64,000 nucleotides of DNA from Dysosmobacter acutus (GCF_018919205.1 NZ_JAHLQN010000001.1:2666001-2730000), one strand, 5' to 3'; shown: positions 50,657 to 59,769, counted from the first letter of the stretch. Made by a program: numbers and translations. Notes: a model not told the origin generated them from the letters alone.

Positions 50657-51535
50657 CTACATGTCCTCGTCCGGCCGGCCCTCCCGGCCTTCCACCTCCG
50701 GCGGCTCCGCCTTTTCCTGTTCCACCTTCAGATAGTCCCGTCCCTCTTCCTTGCGGCTGGGAATAAACTTACGGGCTACTTTTCCCTTCCCCTGGCTTTT
50801 CACATAGAAAAAGCCGATGATGGAAAAGACCGTGGCGCCGATGAAATTGACGAACAGGTCCTTCATGGTATCCAGCAGGCCGATATCCAGATACCCACCC
50901 AATCCAAGAGACTCCCCGTTGATCACCGTGTCCGTGATGCCGGTGACTCCCACCACCGTGTTGGTCCGGGTCGTGTCCAGGGCTACGGTGTAGATGGCGT
51001 GAACAATGGTATCCTTCTGCATGTCCGTGTGGAACACCAAATCCATGCCGCACTCAAAAAACTCCCACAAAACGCCGATGGTCATGGAAAAGCAGAAGGC
51101 CACCACGGCCATAAACGCGGGGGACAGGTCAAAGCTCAGCCGTTCGTCGCTGTTGAGCAGCACCACCAGGGAAAAGCCGATGGCCGCCGCCAAAAATCCG
51201 TTCACCGTGTGGAGCATGGTGTCCCAGCCCGGAACCCGGACATAAAAGGAGCTGATCTCCCCCAAAATCTCCGCCGCAAAGATGAAGCAGAGGATGATGA
51301 TCTCCAGCGTGGTGGGCAGCTCGATGCGCAGACCCACCTGTACGATGCTTGGCACATAAAGCAACAGAAGCGTCAGCACGCAGAAGAAGACGCTCTCAAA
51401 ATGCCCCAAAATGCACTGGCGGATCAGGGTGGCCACCACCAGCACGTGAAGAACCTTATAGGCGATAAAGGAGCTTCTGTGCTCCCGCAGCTCCATCTTG
51501 ACCGCCGCTTTGAACTGTTGCCATCTCTTTTTCAA
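50657..51535 (-). CDS. YjdF/DUF2238-like membrane protein, TTG start
   Basis: A 292-residue membrane protein with about six helices. The stretches PGWDTMLHTVNGFLAAAIGFSL, GVLWEFFECGMDLVF and DTMKDLFVNFIGATVF resemble the conserved D/H/E-rich membrane core of DUF2238/YjdF proteins. The C-terminus is a charged cytosolic tail (EEGRDYLKVEQEKAEPPEVE). The start is TTG overlapping the stop of the phosphodiesterase gene by 4 bases, so the pair is coupled. Confidence 0.78.
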   Translation of the reverse strand: MKKRWQQFKAAVKMELREHRSSFIAYKVLHVLVVATLIRQCILGHFESVFFCVLTLLLLYVPSIVQVGLRIELPTTLEIIILCFIFAAEILGEISSFYVRVPGWDTMLHTVNGFLAAAIGFSLVVLLNSDERLSFDLSPAFMAVVAFCFSMTIGVLWEFFECGMDLVFHTDMQKDTIVHAIYTVALDTTRTNTVVGVTGITDTVINGESLGLGGYLDIGLLDTMKDLFVNFIGATVFSIIGFFYVKSQGKGKVARKFIPSRKEEGRDYLKVEQEKAEPPEVEGREGRPDEDM

Positions 51536-52377
51536 CCGCGCGCTCCTTTCCCATCCGCCGAGGCGTCATATGATTCAAAAATAACCAGGTGTCCCTCCCG
51601 CTCCGCCGCTCGCTGATCCGCCAAAGAGCGGATGGTCCAGTTGATCTCCTGCACGCCCCGGCTGCGGCAGCACAGCCGGACCGCCCAGTTCCTGCGGTCC
51701 TCAAACCGGTAGGACACAAAATCGGGGCGCGTCCGAAAATTGTACAGAAGGCAGCTCAGTGCGACGCGGTGCATCGTGCTCAGGCCCGAAGGGGATTTCA
51801 TGAAATCCTGAGATAGCTGGCCCCGGACCACCAGCGGCCGGTTCTCCCTCAGCCACAAAAGGCACCTGGGGTCAAAGCTCTCAACGCAGCAGACCACATG
51901 GAACCGCTCCAGCGTCTCGCAGGTCAGCCGCGCTATCTCGTTCCAGTTGCCCCGGGCGCTTTTGAGCTCCACGATCAACGGCGCCTTTCCCTCAAAAAGG
52001 GGCAGCACCTCCTCTAACAGGGGGATTCGCTCCTCCGTTCCCTCCAGCCGGTAGCCTTTGAGCTGCTCCGCCGTCAGGTCCTCCACATCCGCCTCCACGC
52101 CGCAGGTCCGCTTCAGGGAGGAGTCGTGGATCACCGCCAGGCGCCTGTCTCGGGTCAGGTGCACGTCCAGCTCGGCTCCGAAGCCGTGCTCCACCGCCCG
52201 CCGGAAGGCCGCCATGGAGTTTTCGGGAATCTCAGGCTTTTGATGATACCCCCGGTGGGCGTAGCGGAACTTCCGCAGCAGCTTCCACTGAGGATGCCCC
52301 CGTCTTCCCTGAAGCAAAAATTCCAGCAGCAGCAAAACAACCACCGCAGTGGCCGCAACCCAGAACAGCTCTTTCAC
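51532..52377 (-). CDS. Membrane-anchored glycerophosphodiester phosphodiesterase
   Basis: A 281-residue protein of the GDPD TIM-barrel family. One N-terminal membrane segment (residues 5-23) anchors it. The metal-binding and catalytic motif is AHRGYHQKPEIPENSMAAF with ELDVHLTRDRRLAVIHD. It would cleave glycerophosphodiesters, possibly from lipoteichoic acid or phospholipids. I choose the GTG at 52377 because GAGGAGG lies 5 bases upstream; a TTG at 52401 is possible but has no site. Confidence 0.87.
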   Translation of the reverse strand: MKELFWVAATAVVVLLLLEFLLQGRRGHPQWKLLRKFRYAHRGYHQKPEIPENSMAAFRRAVEHGFGAELDVHLTRDRRLAVIHDSSLKRTCGVEADVEDLTAEQLKGYRLEGTEERIPLLEEVLPLFEGKAPLIVELKSARGNWNEIARLTCETLERFHVVCCVESFDPRCLLWLRENRPLVVRGQLSQDFMKSPSGLSTMHRVALSCLLYNFRTRPDFVSYRFEDRRNWAVRLCCRSRGVQEINWTIRSLADQRAAEREGHLVIFESYDASADGKGARG

Positions 52378-52484
52378 AGGCGCCTCCTCTTCCACGGCCA
52401 AACAGGCCGAAATTCAATACAGAGTGTATTGTACCCCAATTTTTCCAGTAATGCAAATCTTTGATCATTTCTTCCAAATATTAC

Positions 52485-52524
52485 AAAGAGAGGGGCCGCC
52501 CGCAAGGGCAGTTCCCTCTCTTTA
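52485..52524 (-). terminator. Terminator of the MFS gene
   Basis: AAAGAGAGGG/CCCTCTCTTT outer stem with an inner GCCC/GGGC stem, just after the MFS stop codon. Confidence 0.75.
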
Positions 52525-52532
52525 TAACGGAT

Positions 52533-53855
52533 TCAGTCCCCGGCATCAAAGGCTTCCAGCCCCCGCTTCACCTCCGCCCGGGAGTCGCCGTGGCGCACAA
52601 ACAGCATGGTGACAACACTGCCGGCCACAAACGCCGCGGCATAGGGAAAGAGCGCCGTATATCCCACATTCCGCAGCAGCCATCCCGCCGCGATGGGCGT
52701 GATGGTTTGGGCCGCCATGGAAAAGGTGTAGTAATACCCGGTGAACCTGCCGATGTCGCCGCCGGAACACATCTCCACCACCATGGGCAGGGAGTTGACG
52801 TTGATCGCCGCCCAGGCGAGGCCCACCAGCGCAAAAAGGCCATAGAGGACCGGAGAGAAGCGGCCATAGGCCAGGGTGTAGAGAAAGCCCGCGAAAAAGC
52901 AGCACGCCAGCAGCACGGCGCCCATCAGGATGGTCCTCTTCCGCCCGACACGGGAGGCCAGCGCGCCGATGGGCAGGTAGGCGACAATGGCCCCGGCGGT
53001 GGCCACGGTCAGGCACACCGAAGCGTCGCCCAGACTCATTCCCCACTCCCTGTTGGCATAGGTGGTAAACCAGGTCTCAATGGCGTTGTAGCCGGTAAAC
53101 CAGAGGGCAATGGAGCAGAGGAGAAACCCGAGGCTCCGTTTCACTTCTTTTGGGAGGGCCTGCCCCGTTCTTGCCTGGCTTTCCTGGCCCTGTTCCGGGT
53201 GCTCCGCCTCCCACCGGGCCATCTCCCGGCCAATGCGCCGCTCATCCACAAAGAGCGTCACAATCGCCACGGAGACCACCATCACCCCGGCCACCACCGC
53301 AAAAAGCGGCAGATAGTCCACATGGTCCGCCTCCGCGTCACCCCGGTACAGCGCCGAGGCCACCAACAGATAGAGGATGCCGCCCAGGGCGCCCATAAGG
53401 TTGATGACCGCGTTTCCCTTGGAGCGCAGGGGCTTTGGCGTCACGTCCGGCATCAGGGCCACGGCCGGGGAGCGGTAGGTGCCCATGGCCACCAGCAGCG
53501 ATGCCAGAACGGCGATGAAGGCAGCGGTTTTCCAGGGCGCCGGCGCGGCGCTGTAGCTGTTGTCCAATACCGGTAAAAGCAGCATCAGCGCCACCGCGGC
53601 ACCAGTGCCGAAGAGCAGGAAGGGCCTGCGCCGGCCCATGGCAAAACGGCTGCGGTCGGAAAGAGCTCCGAAAAGCGGCAACAGGAACAGGGCAAGCACA
53701 TTGTCCGCCGCCATGATGATTCCGGACCACATTTCGTTCATGCGGAAGGTGTTGGTCAGGATCAGGGGGATCACGTTGTTGTACATCTGCCAGAAGGCAC
53801 AGATGGAGAGGAAGGCAAAGCCCACCAAAACCGTGCGTTTTCCGTTCAGCTTCAT
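52533..53855 (-). CDS. MFS transporter of the sugar:cation symporter (GPH/SLC45-like) type
   Basis: A 440-residue, 12-helix major facilitator. LPLFGALSDRSRFAMGRRRPFLLFG is the loop 2-3 motif (GxxSDRxxxxxGRRRP) characteristic of the GPH and SLC45 groups. Sugar or peptide symport is likely; the substrate is open. The ATG at 53855 overlaps the stop of the HAD-IIA gene (ATGA), so the two are one operon. Confidence 0.87.
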   Translation of the reverse strand: MKLNGKRTVLVGFAFLSICAFWQMYNNVIPLILTNTFRMNEMWSGIIMAADNVLALFLLPLFGALSDRSRFAMGRRRPFLLFGTGAAVALMLLLPVLDNSYSAAPAPWKTAAFIAVLASLLVAMGTYRSPAVALMPDVTPKPLRSKGNAVINLMGALGGILYLLVASALYRGDAEADHVDYLPLFAVVAGVMVVSVAIVTLFVDERRIGREMARWEAEHPEQGQESQARTGQALPKEVKRSLGFLLCSIALWFTGYNAIETWFTTYANREWGMSLGDASVCLTVATAGAIVAYLPIGALASRVGRKRTILMGAVLLACCFFAGFLYTLAYGRFSPVLYGLFALVGLAWAAINVNSLPMVVEMCSGGDIGRFTGYYYTFSMAAQTITPIAAGWLLRNVGYTALFPYAAAFVAGSVVTMLFVRHGDSRAEVKRGLEAFDAGD

Positions 53856-54652
53856 CGACCGTCCCTCAGCTTTCCCCAAATCTCCCGGATGTCCTCATAA
53901 ATGGCCGTGGGCCGTATCTCCGACTGCTCCACGGTCTTTAGGGTGGACTCGCCGGAGAGCACCAGGGCCGCGTCCACGCCGGCATTTAGCCCGCATGCGA
54001 TATCGGTGTAAATCCGGTCGCCGATGAGCAGCGTCTGCTCCGGTGTGTACCCGGTCCGCTCCATGGCCAGCAGGGCCATCTCCGGCTGCGGCTTGCCGAT
54101 GACCTTTGGACTGCGGCCGGTGGCCCGGCGGAGCATCTCGCAGACGCTGCCGCAGTCCGGCACGGAGCCGTACCAGGTGGGGCAGACCCAGTCAGGGTTG
54201 GTGGCGATGTAATCCACTCCCCGGTTCAGCAAAATGCAGGCGTCCTCCAGCTTTTGAAAGGTCAGCTCCGTGTCAAAGCCGCACAGCAGCGTGTCCACCT
54301 CATCGCTGCGCGATCCTGCCACCCGGAAGCCCGCCTGACGCAGCTGAGCGCGGAACGACTCCGTCCCAAAGACATAAAGCAGGCTCCGTTCCTTCCTCTG
54401 GCGGTGCAGGTAGGCAATGGATGCGTCCACCGAGGTGAGGAAATCCTCCGGCGACGCGTCCACGCCCATCCGCGCCATTTTCTCCACATAGGCCTCCACC
54501 CCCCGTGAGGAGTTGTTGGTCAAAAAGAGATACCTTCCCCCCATGAACCGAACGCAATCCAAAAACTCCCGGGCGCCGTCAAAAAGGCGCTCATCCAAAT
54601 ACAGTGTGCCGTCCATATCCAGCAGGAACAGTTTCTTTTGGGACAGGTCCAT
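53852..54652 (-). CDS. HAD-IIA (NagD-like) sugar-phosphate phosphatase
   Basis: A 266-residue hydrolase: motif I LLDMDGTLYL, motif II FLTNNSSRG, and motif III/IV GKPQPEM...LLIGDRIYTDIACG. The large alpha/beta cap between them is the IIA type seen in NagD and p-nitrophenyl phosphatases. Coupled with a sugar-type MFS gene downstream, it probably removes phosphate from an internalised or intermediate sugar phosphate. AAGGAGG precedes the ATG. Confidence 0.9.
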   Translation of the reverse strand: MDLSQKKLFLLDMDGTLYLDERLFDGAREFLDCVRFMGGRYLFLTNNSSRGVEAYVEKMARMGVDASPEDFLTSVDASIAYLHRQRKERSLLYVFGTESFRAQLRQAGFRVAGSRSDEVDTLLCGFDTELTFQKLEDACILLNRGVDYIATNPDWVCPTWYGSVPDCGSVCEMLRRATGRSPKVIGKPQPEMALLAMERTGYTPEQTLLIGDRIYTDIACGLNAGVDAALVLSGESTLKTVEQSEIRPTAIYEDIREIWGKLRDGR

Positions 54653-55131
54653 GCCGATCCTCCTTGCAATCAGTTGGTGTCAGCATACCATAAAGGGCCC
54701 TTGCTGGCAAGCGGGCTCACTCCGCTTCCTTTTACCCTGGTTTTGCAATTCAGAGGAGACTGCCTGGAAACCCAGAGCAAATGAGTATGCCCGTTCGATT
54801 GGCTTTTCTTTAATATCACTGGCACAAATACATGCCATTAAAATTGAAATCGTCAAAATTGATATGGCAGTTGCCGAAACACTGCCCATACAGGAGTCGG
54901 CCATCATCATTGCAATCAGGGCGGCTGTTGTATCCAGCACCAGAAATGCGATTCTTGCACGGTTGGTGCTTATTTTGTGTAAAAGCAAAAGTGCATTCAG
55001 CAATCCTTTTATCAGCATTTTCAGGGGAACCCCCAACGCCGCCGTTCGCTTGATGGAATGATCTGCGTAACGAAAATCTTCCCAGCTACTTTATTGGCTC
55101 ATCGTATCCCGCGCACCGATTCCACTAAATT
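54653..55131. other. Gene-poor junction with a degenerate ORF remnant
   Basis: About 480 bases without a credible intact gene. On the minus strand an open stretch runs from 55098 (just after a TAA) to 54680 with no ATG that has a ribosome site; it encodes a hydrophobic segment (LDTTAALIAMMMADSC...ISILTISILMACICA) and ends in a basic tail. It looks like a broken membrane-protein gene. The region is AT-richer than the left side and coincides with the change in gene content, so it may be the scar of an insertion. Confidence 0.45.
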
Positions 55132-55171
55132 AAAAAAGTGCCACAGCCCGAAATTTGATCGGGCTGTGGCA
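55132..55171 (-). terminator. Terminator after the aldehyde dehydrogenase gene
   Basis: TGCCACAGCCCG/CGGGCTGTGGCA hairpin followed by a T6 run on the minus strand. Confidence 0.9.
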
Positions 55172-55204
55172 TATAATCTGGGCAGACTTTCATCCATCGA
55201 TTTA

Positions 55205-56701
55205 TTAAATCTGCATCCAGATAGTCTTAAGCTCTGTATATTGACGGGCAGCCCACAGAGACTTGTCACGACTGAAAAAACCAGACTGTTTAAAGCCGCC
55301 GAAGGGCGTGCCGATGTCACCTTCAGAGTAACAATTGACAGAAACCGTGCCACTTCTCAGCGCCCGAGCCATACGGTGGGCGGTCTTTATGTTATCGGTG
55401 AATAGAGAAGCCTGGAGACCATATTCCGTGTCGTTGGCCAAGCGGATAGCTTCTTCTTCTGTCTCGAATGTCATTACTGCCAGTACCGGCCCAAATATCT
55501 CCTTCCGAGTAATAGTCATATCAGGCGTAACATCATCAAAAACAGCGGGCTCCACAAAGTTGCCGCCGCTCTCGGCAAAGAGCTGCCGGCCACCGTAAAC
55601 CAACTTAGCCCCCTCAGCTTTACCGATTTTAATGTAGCGCAGTACCTGTTCCATATGAGATCGCTCCACCAAGGCACCCAATTGCACATCAGGATTCAAA
55701 GGTTCTCCGGTCTTCCACTCCTTGGCAGCTGCAATCACCTTTTCCAGAAAAGCGTCCTTAATACTCCTATGTACCAACAGACGGGAGTTAGAGGTGCAAT
55801 TTTCGCCCATATTCCAGAACACGGCGTTGACCGCCTGTGCAGCAGCATAGTCCAGATCTTTAACGTCCGGCATAACAATGCAGGGATTCTTCCCGCCCAT
55901 TTCCAGCAAAATACGCTTAGCATTGGTTCGGCCAGAGAGCTCTAATAGTTGCTTGCCCACGGCGGTGGAGCCGGTAAAGGTCAAAGCCTCCAGCCATGGA
56001 TGGGTTCCCAAGGCGGTGCCGATCACATTGCCGCTTCCAGGCAGTACATTGAGCACACCATCGGGTAAGCCGGCCTCCATAGCCAGTTCTGCCATCCGCA
56101 GCATAGTGAGAGAAGTTAGCTTTGCGGGCTTGACAATAACACTATTACCAGTAGCCAGAATAGGCGCCAACTTCCAAGATGCCATCTGCATGGGGAAGTT
56201 CCAAGGTAAAATGGCGCCCACTACGCCCAAAGGCTCCCGCACCACCAAACTCACATGTTCAGCATCCGTAGCAGTGATAGAGTCCTCCAGCTTATCGATG
56301 GCCTCGGCATACCAGGCAAAGGTCATGGCGGTGTCGGGTACATCACCCTGTACCGTGTCGGAGATAGGCTTGCCGCTGTCCAGAGATTCCATAACCGACA
56401 GTTCGTCGGCGTGATCCAACAGTAGTTGTGAGAAGCGCAGCAGAATGCTTTTGCGCTCCTGGGGAGACATTTGGGCCCAGCGGCCATCTTCAAACGCCTT
56501 TCGGGCGGCGGTTTCCGCTGCAAGCACATCTTCCACACCGCAACTGGTGATCTCTGCAAGGGCCTGACCATTAGCAGGATTTACCGTGGTAAAGCGTTTG
56601 CCGCTCACTGAGTCCACAAACTTTCCGTCGATCAACGCCTTGCTGGGGAACCGCAGTTCCCTCGCAATCTTTTCATAATAAGTTCTTGTTTGCAATGCCA
56701 T
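55205..56701 (-). CDS. NAD(P)-dependent aldehyde dehydrogenase
   Basis: A 498-residue ALDH. The Rossmann part has PWNFPMQMASWKLAPILATGNSVIVKPA and FTGSTAVGKQLL; the catalytic Glu is in LLEMGGKNP and the catalytic Cys in NMGENCTSNSRLL. Overall it resembles the ALDH group containing gamma-glutamyl-gamma-aminobutyraldehyde and betaine aldehyde dehydrogenases. AAAGGA lies 8 bases before the ATG. It follows the DapA-family gene by 55 bases. Paired with a DapA-type lyase or dehydratase, it could oxidise a semialdehyde such as alpha-ketoglutarate semialdehyde; this is inference. Confidence 0.9.
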   Translation of the reverse strand: MALQTRTYYEKIARELRFPSKALIDGKFVDSVSGKRFTTVNPANGQALAEITSCGVEDVLAAETAARKAFEDGRWAQMSPQERKSILLRFSQLLLDHADELSVMESLDSGKPISDTVQGDVPDTAMTFAWYAEAIDKLEDSITATDAEHVSLVVREPLGVVGAILPWNFPMQMASWKLAPILATGNSVIVKPAKLTSLTMLRMAELAMEAGLPDGVLNVLPGSGNVIGTALGTHPWLEALTFTGSTAVGKQLLELSGRTNAKRILLEMGGKNPCIVMPDVKDLDYAAAQAVNAVFWNMGENCTSNSRLLVHRSIKDAFLEKVIAAAKEWKTGEPLNPDVQLGALVERSHMEQVLRYIKIGKAEGAKLVYGGRQLFAESGGNFVEPAVFDDVTPDMTITRKEIFGPVLAVMTFETEEEAIRLANDTEYGLQASLFTDNIKTAHRMARALRSGTVSVNCYSEGDIGTPFGGFKQSGFFSRDKSLWAARQYTELKTIWMQI

Positions 56702-56756
56702 GGCGCTTATCCTTTCCGGTGCCGTGGGAAGTCTTTCCGTCCTGGCACCTGTTTCA

Positions 56757-57647
56757 TTAATACAGTTGATCCGCCTTCATCAGATCTTCCACATATGCTT
56801 TCTCTTCCAGGGTAAGTTCCAGCCGGGGGCGTCTGCAAAAACCTCCGTTTCCAGTTTTCCGGGTCACCAAATACTTCAGGGCCTGTATCGGTTTGGGGAA
56901 ACTCTCCAGAGCATTGAGGCCCGGCAAAATCTTACGGTATATCTCCCAACCCTTAGCTATATCGTGCTGATTGTAAACCGCGTCAAAGAGTTCTACACAA
57001 CACTTAGGGGCCACGTTGGCCAACATGCAGATCATGCCGCATGCACCGTCTGCGAAACTCTCAAAGGCCAGATTGTCACAGCCGCAGAAGATGCTGACGT
57101 TCTCTGGGGCGTCCTCTATCACGTCCCGCAGCACCTGTATGGAGCCGCTGGATTCCTTTACCATAGCAGTATAGGGTAAGGCCATCAGCTTACGGAAAGT
57201 CTCCCGCTCGAAGCTAATGCCACAGCTGCCAGGGTTGTTGTAAATCATGATGGGGAACTCGGTTCTCTCCATGATGTAACGGTAATGCTCTACTACCTCA
57301 TCCTGGGCGGGATGACAGTAAGGAGAGGGCAGAATCATAGCGGCGTCGGCACCGCAGAGCTTGATGTTGTTGACCAGTTCGATTACGTCGTCTGCCTGTT
57401 CCCGGGTAGCACCCACGATCACGGAAACCCGATCCCTAATGTAGGGTACGATCTCCCTCACAAAGGTCTTATGTTCCTCAAGGGTGATACTCTGGTACTC
57501 TCCCGTAGCACCCAGCAGGCAGATACCCTGCAGCCCTTGTTCGATGAGCCAATCCAAGTGCCCCTTCGTCCTTTCAAAATCAAAAGAACCGTCTTCTTTG
57601 AAAGGCGTCACTGTAACTGCATACATTCCTTTAAACTTCTGATTCAT
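56757..57647 (-). CDS. DapA/N-acetylneuraminate lyase-family class I aldolase
   Basis: A 296-residue TIM-barrel enzyme. GMYAVTVTPFKEDGSFDFERTKGHLDWLIEQG is the N-terminal signature, LLGATGEYQSIT holds the GATGE motif (usually GTTGE), IYNNPGSCG the Tyr, and AMVKESSG the Schiff-base Lys. True dihydrodipicolinate synthase is less likely because of its genomic setting next to an ALDH; dehydratases or lyases for sugar acids or hydroxyproline derivatives belong to this family. The start at 57647 follows AAAGGAAA. It is divergent from the FCD regulator. Confidence 0.87.
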   Translation of the reverse strand: MNQKFKGMYAVTVTPFKEDGSFDFERTKGHLDWLIEQGLQGICLLGATGEYQSITLEEHKTFVREIVPYIRDRVSVIVGATREQADDVIELVNNIKLCGADAAMILPSPYCHPAQDEVVEHYRYIMERTEFPIMIYNNPGSCGISFERETFRKLMALPYTAMVKESSGSIQVLRDVIEDAPENVSIFCGCDNLAFESFADGACGMICMLANVAPKCCVELFDAVYNQHDIAKGWEIYRKILPGLNALESFPKPIQALKYLVTRKTGNGGFCRRPRLELTLEEKAYVEDLMKADQLY

Positions 57648-57736
57648 AGCTGTCTGTTTCCTTTCCGCTTTCCCTTTTCTCAAGCATTTTCTGTCCTACA
57701 GTAAATGTGTATTTTAATAACTTATTGTTGATTAGC

Positions 57737-57757
57737 CTGCATTAAAAAATGATGCAG
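57737..57757. promoter_or_regulatory. Candidate operator for the FCD regulator
   Basis: A perfect inverted repeat CTGCAT-N9-ATGCAG lies between the divergent DapA/ALDH operon and the regulator gene, 17 bases upstream of the regulator's -35 box. Confidence 0.5.
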
Positions 57758-57773
57758 TTATATATGGGAACAG

Positions 57774-57802
57774 TTGACAGATTTCCATCCCGTTGTTAGA
57801 AT
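57774..57802 (+). promoter_or_regulatory. Promoter of the FCD regulator gene
   Basis: TTGACA and TAGAAT are separated by exactly 17 bases, about 40 bases upstream of the start codon. Confidence 0.75.
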
Positions 57803-57840
57803 AAATAAAAAATCATATTAATTATATGGTTGGTGTAATT

Positions 57841-58551
57841 ATGAGAAAAATAAAAACTGTTACATTTCTTAAAGAAATCCACGCAATCAATTCCCCCGTA
57901 GGTGCAAACTATTTAAGCAGCCGACTTGAGATTCCCCCTGCTACTGTCGGCCGGCAATTGAAGAAACTGGAAGATGATGGTTATCTGGTAGGAGTTGGAA
58001 ATAAAGGACGCGTTCTGACTCCAAAAGGGAAAAGTTTTCTTAACGAGTTGGAGTTTTTTGAAGTCCAGAAAAATGCGGCACAAAACCTGATTGATTGTGC
58101 TTCCAGTTCATCGGTCAAGCGCATCTGCGATGTACTGCAAATTCGACTGTTGCTTGAAACCTATACTTCTACTATGGCTTGCAAAAATGCCACAGATGAG
58201 CAGTTGGAGCAACTGGAAGTTCTCTCCATGGAGCATCTGCTGGAATTAAAGCGAGGTGGTACTGGCGCTCAGCAAGACCTTTCTATTCATCTTGCTATAG
58301 CAGAATTTTCAAAAAATGAAGTTGCCTATCAGATTTTAAAAATTCTATTGGCTGACAACAACGTATACTATGCTTTGAATACGATTTCTTCTTCTTTAAA
58401 GCGCACAGAAATCACCCAACATGACGAAATTGTCAATGCAATTCGCCTCAGAGATTCCGAAGCAGCTGACCGGGCCATGCGGACCCACTTGGGAAAAATT
58501 CTTGAGAACGTCAATGACTACCAAGAGCTTAATTCGTCTCATAGCAAATGA
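57841..58551 (+). CDS. Transcriptional regulator with winged helix and FCD (FadR C-terminal-like) domain
   Basis: A 236-residue regulator. The N-terminal winged helix (VGANYLSSRLEIPPATVGRQLKKLEDDGYL, then a GRVLTPKGKSFL wing) differs from standard GntR helices. The C-terminal helical bundle (residues 85-230; LLLETYTSTMACKNATDEQLEQLE, HLAIAEFS, HDEIVNAIRLRDSEAADRAMRTHLGKI) has the Asp/His pattern of the FCD ligand/metal-binding domain. It probably controls the divergent DapA/ALDH genes and perhaps the following operon. The start is weakly supported (no clear GGAGG); 57826 is possible. Confidence 0.8.
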   Translation: MRKIKTVTFLKEIHAINSPVGANYLSSRLEIPPATVGRQLKKLEDDGYLVGVGNKGRVLTPKGKSFLNELEFFEVQKNAAQNLIDCASSSSVKRICDVLQIRLLLETYTSTMACKNATDEQLEQLEVLSMEHLLELKRGGTGAQQDLSIHLAIAEFSKNEVAYQILKILLADNNVYYALNTISSSLKRTEITQHDEIVNAIRLRDSEAADRAMRTHLGKILENVNDYQELNSSHSK

Positions 58552-58599
58552 GTTTTCTCAAGCAGAATTCTATTTGCTGTTTTACACCACAATTTGACA

Positions 58600-58641
58600 G
58601 GGGCTTGTTGTCCGTGCATGTACGGGCAACAAGCCCTTTTT
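58600..58641. terminator. Bidirectional terminator
   Basis: GGGCTTGTTGTCCGT pairs with ACGGGCAACAAGCCC (one wobble) around GCATGT, followed by T5; it lies between the convergent regulator and M29-like genes. Confidence 0.85.
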
Positions 58642-58725
58642 GTAAATCTATGATCCTGCCAGATTGCAGATCATCCCCGTCAATAGAGCTTTTCATAAAA
58701 ATGCTGTCCAAACTCTTGGATGAGT

Positions 58726-59766
58726 TCATGCCAAGCCCTTTGCTAACTCAGCCAACTCCAGGTGCACAATCTTGCCGTTGTGGATAATCTCCTCACCATC
58801 AATCCACATACTGATATTCAGCGCCACACAGTCCGAGTGAGATGCGCCTGGAATTCCATCAGGAGGCAGCAGATTCGCTCCAATGCTGCCAAAAGCCCAG
58901 GTGGCAGAACCCCAGACCCGCTGATCCTGCAAGATGTCTCCTGAGAGGATTGCACCAGGGTTGACCCCCAGTCCGGTATGCGAGATATTCAACATCTGTG
59001 GATCATTGTAGCTCTTCAGCCAATCAAAATACCGGCCAGCTTCCGGTGCGCCATAGAAGTGTTGTACCTGGCCGTGCCTGATGTCTGCCCTGACCGGAGC
59101 CGACGGGATTCCGCATACCGGGGCCAAAGCGCCATCAAATACGATCGTTCCGTTGATGGACTCTACATCTGGTGTCCAGGCAATCTGTCCCGGCAGCATG
59201 TAAGTACCCGGATGGTCTGCTTCACCCAGTTCACATAAAACTGGACGGCCCGGCACATTGGTAAATGTAAGGTCCATCCCCGTGAGAGATGTCATACGAA
59301 ATTCTTTTCCCGCCCTAATCATCTCCACAAAGCGCAGGCCAAACTTGCGCAGTTGCCTATAGTTCACCTTAGCAATGCAGTTGTTGATCAAATCTGCAGA
59401 TGCACCGGTCAGATTCATATGACGCAGTTTTTTGTTAGCTTCCATGATCCGGATATATGTCTGACCGCCAAATATCCATTTGGTATTGAACTCTGCCCAG
59501 GCATCAGCGGCAGACAGCGCTCCGATCAAAGCTTCACCCGCAATGCCGGCATCCGCCGCCATGCCAACGCCTTCCGGGGTCGGCATATAGATGGTGAGCA
59601 CTTTTGTTCCCTGCTTTTTGGCCACTCTGGCCACCGCTTCAATGACCGCCCTGTCATTTCCCTCATCTGCGGTAATGACAAAGACTTCTTCTTCCTTCAG
59701 TGCAAAGAGGTTTTTTAGCAGCGACTCTGCAACTGCCTCGAGTCTGTTATCCATACCAGCACACAT
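58726..59766 (-). CDS. M29/NicX-like metalloenzyme, copy 2
   Basis: A 346-residue protein of the aminopeptidase-T/M29-like superfamily. Conserved C-terminal stretches are VWGSATWAFGSIGANLLPPDG, ASHSDCVALNISMWIDGEEIIHNGKIV, with a HxD pair (SHSD) and an upstream His (ISHTGLGVNPGA). That H...HxD layout and the length of about 350 are closer to the NicX 2,5-dihydroxypyridine dioxygenase group than to true M29 aminopeptidases. Its real substrate is unknown. It lies 3 bases after the paralogue at 59770-60822, with which it shares about a third of positions by eye. No strong ribosome site precedes the ATG, so translation is probably coupled. Confidence 0.75.
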   Translation of the reverse strand: MCAGMDNRLEAVAESLLKNLFALKEEEVFVITADEGNDRAVIEAVARVAKKQGTKVLTIYMPTPEGVGMAADAGIAGEALIGALSAADAWAEFNTKWIFGGQTYIRIMEANKKLRHMNLTGASADLINNCIAKVNYRQLRKFGLRFVEMIRAGKEFRMTSLTGMDLTFTNVPGRPVLCELGEADHPGTYMLPGQIAWTPDVESINGTIVFDGALAPVCGIPSAPVRADIRHGQVQHFYGAPEAGRYFDWLKSYNDPQMLNISHTGLGVNPGAILSGDILQDQRVWGSATWAFGSIGANLLPPDGIPGASHSDCVALNISMWIDGEEIIHNGKIVHLELAELAKGLA

Positions 59767-59769
59767 TTC

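Noticed and set aside
54513..55061. 182-codon plus-strand frame at the island junction
   Set aside because: Starts inside the HAD-IIA gene on the other strand, has no ribosome site, and its second half is the reverse of the degenerate minus-strand remnant.
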